A DNA stretch of 64,000 nt from Aquirufa ecclesiirivi. Lineage in GTDB: Bacteria > Bacteroidota > Bacteroidia > Cytophagales > Spirosomataceae. The stretch is from positions 126,877-190,876 of the forward strand of contig NZ_JAANOP010000005.1 in assembly GCF_011250515.1 (NCBI RefSeq), given 5' to 3'. How positions within the stretch are numbered: the stretch's first letter is position 1; each line of letters opens with the position of its first letter. A program made the position numbers and the translations under genes. A model generated the notes under the pieces. The model searched no databases and was not told where the DNA came from. It saw nothing but the letters and a program-made list of their open reading frames with translations. Shown here in pieces: positions 60,476-64,000 of the stretch.

Positions 60476-61219
60476 ATGAACGCTATTATTATCGACGATG
60501 AACGTTTAGCTAGAAACGAACTAAAACGATTATTAGAAAATTTCCCACATATCCAGGTCATTGGAGAAGCGGCAAATACCGATGAGGCTGGGGCCTTAAT
60601 TGAAGAATTACACCCTGACGTCGTTTTCTTGGATATCCAAATGCCCGGCAAAACAGGTTTTGAGTGGCTAGAAGAATGGGATGGATATTTACCTGAAGTG
60701 ATTTTCACCACGGCATTTGATGAATATGCCTTAAAGGCTTTTGAAGTCAATGCACTTGATTACGTATTAAAACCCATTGAACTTTCGCGCTTAAGTGAAA
60801 GTATTCAGAAATTAGAAAAACAATTAGCCAATAAAACCAAATCTCATCCTGAACAGGTTTCTATTTCTCCCCAACATTATTTGAGTGCACAGGATCAAAT
60901 ATTTGTAAAAGATGGAGAAAAGTGCTGGTTTGTTCGCTTGGATAAAGTTCGTTTATGCGAATCCATGGGCAATTATGTGCGCTTATTCTTTGATGATCAA
61001 AAACCATTGGTATTGAAGTCCTTAAATGCTTTGGAAGACCGTTTAGATCCTAAGGTTTTTTTCCGAGCAAACAGAAAACACATCATCAATCTCAATTTTA
61101 TTGAAAAAATTGAGCCGTGGTTTTCTGGAGGTTTGCAAGTAACATTGCAAGGAAAAGGAGAGAAAATCGAGATTTCGAGAAGGCAATCCATTCGTTTCAA
61201 GGAATTACTCTCCCTCTAG
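60476..61219 (+). CDS. LytTR-family response regulator
   Basis: A 247-residue two-domain regulator. Receiver domain: acidic IIDDERLARNE near 5-10, phospho-acceptor Asp in VVFLDIQMPGKTG near 55, and the conserved KPIE near 100 with Lys. A linker of about 25 residues leads to a LytTR DNA-binding domain (IFVKDGEKCWFVRLDKVRLCESMGNY..., ending HIINLNFIEKIEP and SRRQSIRFKELL). It is the second gene of the pair, 30 bp after the kinase, and its end overlaps the AI-2E-family gene by 15 bp on the opposite strand. Confidence 0.94.
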   Translation: MNAIIIDDERLARNELKRLLENFPHIQVIGEAANTDEAGALIEELHPDVVFLDIQMPGKTGFEWLEEWDGYLPEVIFTTAFDEYALKAFEVNALDYVLKPIELSRLSESIQKLEKQLANKTKSHPEQVSISPQHYLSAQDQIFVKDGEKCWFVRLDKVRLCESMGNYVRLFFDDQKPLVLKSLNALEDRLDPKVFFRANRKHIINLNFIEKIEPWFSGGLQVTLQGKGEKIEISRRQSIRFKELLSL

Positions 61220-62299
61220 TTTCTCTTCTTTTACTTTTTCTTCTTTCTTTTTGCGAGAAGGAACTTCTCCCAACACATAACCATAAGCCTGTAAGGATGG
61301 CACATAGTCAAAGATTACTTTGACTATGGCTGTCAACGGCAAAGCCAAAATCAACCCTGGAATTCCCCAGAGCATTTCCCCCAACAATAAGGCTAGCATA
61401 GCTACCATTGGATTAACACTGACTTTGGACCCGATCACTAATGGGGTTATAAAGTTTGCTTCAATAAACTGTACCGCCGCAACCCAAGCAATCACGGCAA
61501 ACGCGTGCGATGGGCTCAATACAATCAAACTCAAAACGATGGGACCACTAGCCCCCATCCAAATTCCGATGTAAGGAATCAGCAATAATAAACCAGTGAG
61601 TATACCAAAAAAGTAAGGATAGTCTACCCCAATCCACCAGAAACCTATGGTGTTCAAAATGGAAACAATGAGCATCACCACCATTAAACCGACCAAATAC
61701 CCTTGTACTACTTGACCTGTTTTACTCATGATCCCCTTCAAAACATGAGTTTCTGTTTTTGGGAAAACCTTTTCTAAAAATTGAGCAAAAAAGGTACGGT
61801 AATACAGGAAAAAGAAAACAAATATGGGAATCAGAATGATGGTGGTAATGGAATGTATAATGGTACCAAAGGTGGTCGTCAAAATAGCCCCAGAATTCTT
61901 CAAGAGGTTAATGGTTTGGTTACTGATTTCCACCATTTGTTTTTTCCTAGAAATATTCAGATTTCTGGATAAGAAGCTCTGTAAACTAGAGATATACGAT
62001 TCTGCTTTTTTGATAAAAATAGGCCAATCTGAAGCAAATTCAACCATTTGAACTGTCAAAATAGCCAATATTCCTGCTAACGCCGCCACAGTAATGATGA
62101 GGCAAATAGCAATGGAAATGGAACGAGGAAGACCCTTGCGTTCTAACCAAGAAGCCAAAGGCAACAAAAGCATCGCTAAGATTAAAGCCGCAGCTAAGAG
62201 GATCAATAAATCCTGCAAAAGGTATAATCCCAAAACCAATAAGGAAATGGAAATTAAAACAGAGGCTAAACGGACTATATAGGAAGATTCTTTCGCCAT
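61205..62299 (-). CDS. AI-2E family transporter (PerM/YdiK-like)
   Basis: A 364-residue permease with about seven TM helices; a long LLVALL-rich core (LVLGLYLLQDLLILLAAALI near 18-37) and the conserved GILTGLLLLIPYIGIWMG near 250 and EANFITPLVIGSKVSVNPMV near 290. The family is named for TqsA; most members are general transporters, not shown to move AI-2. It ends with a Lys/Glu-rich tail. The TAGCTTTG at 62304-62311 on its strand would place transcription at or inside the start codon, so the real promoter may be elsewhere. Confidence 0.86.
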   Translation of the reverse strand: MAKESSYIVRLASVLISISLLVLGLYLLQDLLILLAAALILAMLLLPLASWLERKGLPRSISIAICLIITVAALAGILAILTVQMVEFASDWPIFIKKAESYISSLQSFLSRNLNISRKKQMVEISNQTINLLKNSGAILTTTFGTIIHSITTIILIPIFVFFFLYYRTFFAQFLEKVFPKTETHVLKGIMSKTGQVVQGYLVGLMVVMLIVSILNTIGFWWIGVDYPYFFGILTGLLLLIPYIGIWMGASGPIVLSLIVLSPSHAFAVIAWVAAVQFIEANFITPLVIGSKVSVNPMVAMLALLLGEMLWGIPGLILALPLTAIVKVIFDYVPSLQAYGYVLGEVPSRKKKEEKVKEEKLEGE

Positions 62300-62343
62300 A
62301 AACCAAAGCTAATGATTAAATTTAGTCGAAAAAAATTAATAAT

Positions 62344-62370
62344 TTGGTAATATAGGCCTCTCTATATTTG
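62344..62370 (+). promoter_or_regulatory. Promoter of the OmpR-type regulator gene
   Basis: TTG at 62344-62346, a 16-bp spacer and TATATTTG at 62363-62370 fit the Bacteroidota pattern; the leader to the ATG at 62406 is about 28 nt. Confidence 0.5.
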
Positions 62371-62405
62371 CAGCAAGTTTTAAGTTACTTCACTAATTTC
62401 ATCTT

Positions 62406-63104
62406 ATGAGCCAGGCAACAGCCAATTCGACAAAAATTCTTTTGGTAGATGATGATCCTGATATTTTAGAATTATTGGAATATAATCTAGCGAAAGAAGG
62501 ATTTTTGTTAGCCAAAGCATCTGATGGGAAAGAGGCCATTGCGATTGCTCAGGACTTTAATCCACAATTAGTGATTTTGGATGTGATGATGCCAACCATG
62601 GATGGCATTGAGACGGCTCGTCGAATGAAATCCATGCCAGAATTAAAAGATGCCCTCATTTTATTTTTAACTGCCCGCGGAGAGGAATATACCGAAGTGG
62701 CGGCCTTTGATGCTGGAGCCCATGATTACATCATCAAACCCATTAAGCCAAGAGCTTTGGTGAGTAGAATCAAAGCTATGCTGAAGCGGGAAACCATAGA
62801 AGACAATCAAGATGTAATCGATATTGGAGGTTTGCACATCAATCGTACGCAATATGCCGCTACATTTGATGGAAAAGCTTTGGTATTACCCAAGAAAGAA
62901 TTTGAATTACTGTCTTTCTTAGCCAAAAACCCCAACAAAGTCTTTAACCGAGATGAATTATTGGAGAAAGTATGGGGTTCTGATGTCTATGTGGTGGAAA
63001 GAACAATCGACGTACATATCCGTAAATTGAGGGAGAAAATTCCTGAATATTACATCAAAACATTAAAAGGTGTTGGTTATTTATTTTCGATTGAAAAGAA
63101 TTAA
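62406..63104 (+). CDS. OmpR/PhoB-type response regulator
   Basis: A 232-residue regulator: receiver domain with KILLVDDDPDILELLEY near 9-25, phospho-Asp in LVILDVMMPTMDG near 58, and the Lys in YIIKPIKPRALVSRIKAM near 112; then a winged-helix DNA-binding domain (ALVLPKKEFELLSFLAKNPNKVFNRDELL..., WGSDVYVVERTIDVHIRKLR). The partner kinase is not adjacent. Similar regulators in Bacteroidota are often RprY-like; the target genes are unknown. Confidence 0.94.
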   Translation: MSQATANSTKILLVDDDPDILELLEYNLAKEGFLLAKASDGKEAIAIAQDFNPQLVILDVMMPTMDGIETARRMKSMPELKDALILFLTARGEEYTEVAAFDAGAHDYIIKPIKPRALVSRIKAMLKRETIEDNQDVIDIGGLHINRTQYAATFDGKALVLPKKEFELLSFLAKNPNKVFNRDELLEKVWGSDVYVVERTIDVHIRKLREKIPEYYIKTLKGVGYLFSIEKN

Positions 63105-63146
63105 TTCTAGCACAATTCCATCATTTATAGGTAAATTGCTCCCTCA

Positions 63147-64000
63147 ATGAGGGTTTCTAATTTAATTCTAGCGCTATTTTTTTCGATCCATTCCTTGGCG
63201 GCACAAAGCCCTAAGCGGGAATTGCGTGGAGTTTGGGTGGCTACTGTACAAAACATCGATTGGCCTTCCGCCAGAAATTACAATAGTATTAAACAAAGAG
63301 AGGAGTTTATTGACCTGATTGATTCACACCATCAAACAGGCATGAATGCCATTTTTGTACAGGTTCGCTGTGCTGCCGATGCGCTTTATGCCAAAAGTAC
63401 AGAACCATGGTCTGCTTATCTATCAGGTTTTCAAGGCCAAGCTCCTAGTCCATATTATGATCCCATGGAATTCATGATTGAACAAAGTCATGAAAGAGGC
63501 ATGGAATTCCATGCTTGGTTAAATTTGAATCGGGCAACCATGTCTTCTAAAACCATTTTAAGTTCGGATCATTTGGCTCGTCGGCATCCGGAATGGTTAT
63601 TTTCCTACCATGGTCAATTGATCTTAAACTTTGGGATACCTCAAGTTCGCCATTACATAGCTGAATTGGTCAAAAATTTAGTCAAAAATTACGATGTTGA
63701 TGGCATACATTTTGATGATTATTTTTATCCCTACCCTGTTAAAGGAGCTAGTATTCCTGATGAAAAAACCTACCAACAATATAAATTTCCAGAGGAAAGC
63801 TTGGCAGATTGGAGAAGAAGAAATGTCAATATGCTCATTCAGGAAATTGCCGAAACAGTGAAGTCGACCAAGCCTAAGGTAAAGTTTGGTATTAGTCCTT
63901 TTGGTATTTGGCGGCATCAGAGTATTGACCAAGAAGATGGATCTCCTACTCGCGCAGGTTTACAATCATACGATGATTTATTTGCCGATACGGAATTATG
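63147..64000 (+). CDS. Glycoside hydrolase family 10-like (DUF187/GHL10) protein, 5' part
   Basis: Start of a secreted glycosidase-like protein that continues beyond the window. The ATG at 63147 opens a signal peptide (SNLILALFFSIHSLAAQ) and then the GHL10-type fold: KRELRGVWVATVQNIDWPSA, FVQVRCAADALYAKS near 70, EFHAWLNLNRA near 117, and the active-site-like DGIHFDDYFYPYP near 190 followed by PKVKFGISPFGIW near 252. Two acidic residues in the DDY region suit a retaining hydrolase. It is open to the last base with no stop in frame. Confidence 0.87.
   Translation, partial: MRVSNLILALFFSIHSLAAQSPKRELRGVWVATVQNIDWPSARNYNSIKQREEFIDLIDSHHQTGMNAIFVQVRCAADALYAKSTEPWSAYLSGFQGQAPSPYYDPMEFMIEQSHERGMEFHAWLNLNRATMSSKTILSSDHLARRHPEWLFSYHGQLILNFGIPQVRHYIAELVKNLVKNYDVDGIHFDDYFYPYPVKGASIPDEKTYQQYKFPEESLADWRRRNVNMLIQEIAETVKSTKPKVKFGISPFGIWRHQSIDQEDGSPTRAGLQSYDDLFADTEL

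Overview
This window is a chromosomal segment from a member of the Bacteroidota, most likely a Cytophagales relative. The evidence is: TAnnTTTG (-7) promoter boxes with little use of Shine-Dalgarno sites; a TonB receptor with an N-terminal carboxypeptidase-regulatory domain; BshA (bacillithiol), BatD, DUF4834, CruF and an FA2H-like lipid hydroxylase; and moderately low GC. The genus cannot be fixed from the sequence alone. Most of the window is core metabolism in short, tightly packed operons on both strands. There is no prophage, CRISPR array or large island. The only mobile-type element is one REP-associated tyrosine transposase (RAYT) with its palindromes.

Layout. 1-2.8 kb: end of folK, an FA2H-like hydroxylase, bshA and purN. 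2.8-9.2 kb: a minus-strand RND tripartite efflux operon (adaptor, pump, TolC-type channel) preceded by two small exported proteins. 9.2-13.5 kb: DUF4834 and carB (without the C-terminal allosteric domain), then folA-moaE. 13.4-17 kb: a LuxE-like acyl-adenylating enzyme, a small lipoprotein, a dipeptidyl-peptidase IV gene destroyed by an internal deletion, and a membrane-anchored beta-propeller-like protein with a cytoplasmic, probably DNA-binding, tail. 17-23.4 kb: psd, dinB-like, then a six-gene minus operon (membrane Fe-S oxidoreductase, alpha/beta hydrolase, sterol-desaturase-like protein, CCG-domain protein, a conserved unknown, free-methionine-sulfoxide reductase). 23.4-24.2 kb: the RAYT unit. 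24.2-30 kb: uvrA and a TonB-dependent receptor. 30.3-33.7 kb: manC, a MerR/B12 regulator carrying the CarH-type W-x9-EH motif, cruF and a NYN-domain protein. 33.8-37.8 kb: a CE15-like esterase, tRNA-His, sodA, tadA and aroC. 37.8-46.2 kb: batD, an outer-membrane protein, a PhyH-family dioxygenase, ruvX, a YcxB-like protein, a phosphoribosyltransferase, aroE, dedA, comA (phosphosulfolactate synthase), DUF2147 and a thioesterase. 46.2-54.9 kb: feoAB, divergent from a ccmB-C-D-E-F cytochrome c maturation operon that ends in a CNNM/CBS protein. 54.9-58.7 kb: isochorismate synthase, two flavin-linked oxidoreductases, a lipoprotein and a hotdog thioesterase. 58.7-64 kb: histidine phosphatase, a LytS/LytTR two-component pair, an AI-2E-family permease, an OmpR-type regulator and the start of a GH10-like glycosidase that runs off the window.

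Themes. Several genes concern membrane lipids and pigments: FA2H-like hydroxylase, psd, two hotdog thioesterases, ComA (possible sulfonolipid precursor route) and CruF with a probable light-sensing B12 regulator beside it. Respiration is served by the ccm operon, FeoAB, menaquinone-related isochorismate synthase and the Hdr-like Fe-S pair. The most notable points are the CarH-type regulator next to cruF, the C-x3-Y variant of CcmE, the RAYT with matching palindromes, the gutted DPP-IV gene, and the repeated coincidence of TTG codons with -7 promoter boxes, which creates false upstream starts in at least four genes.
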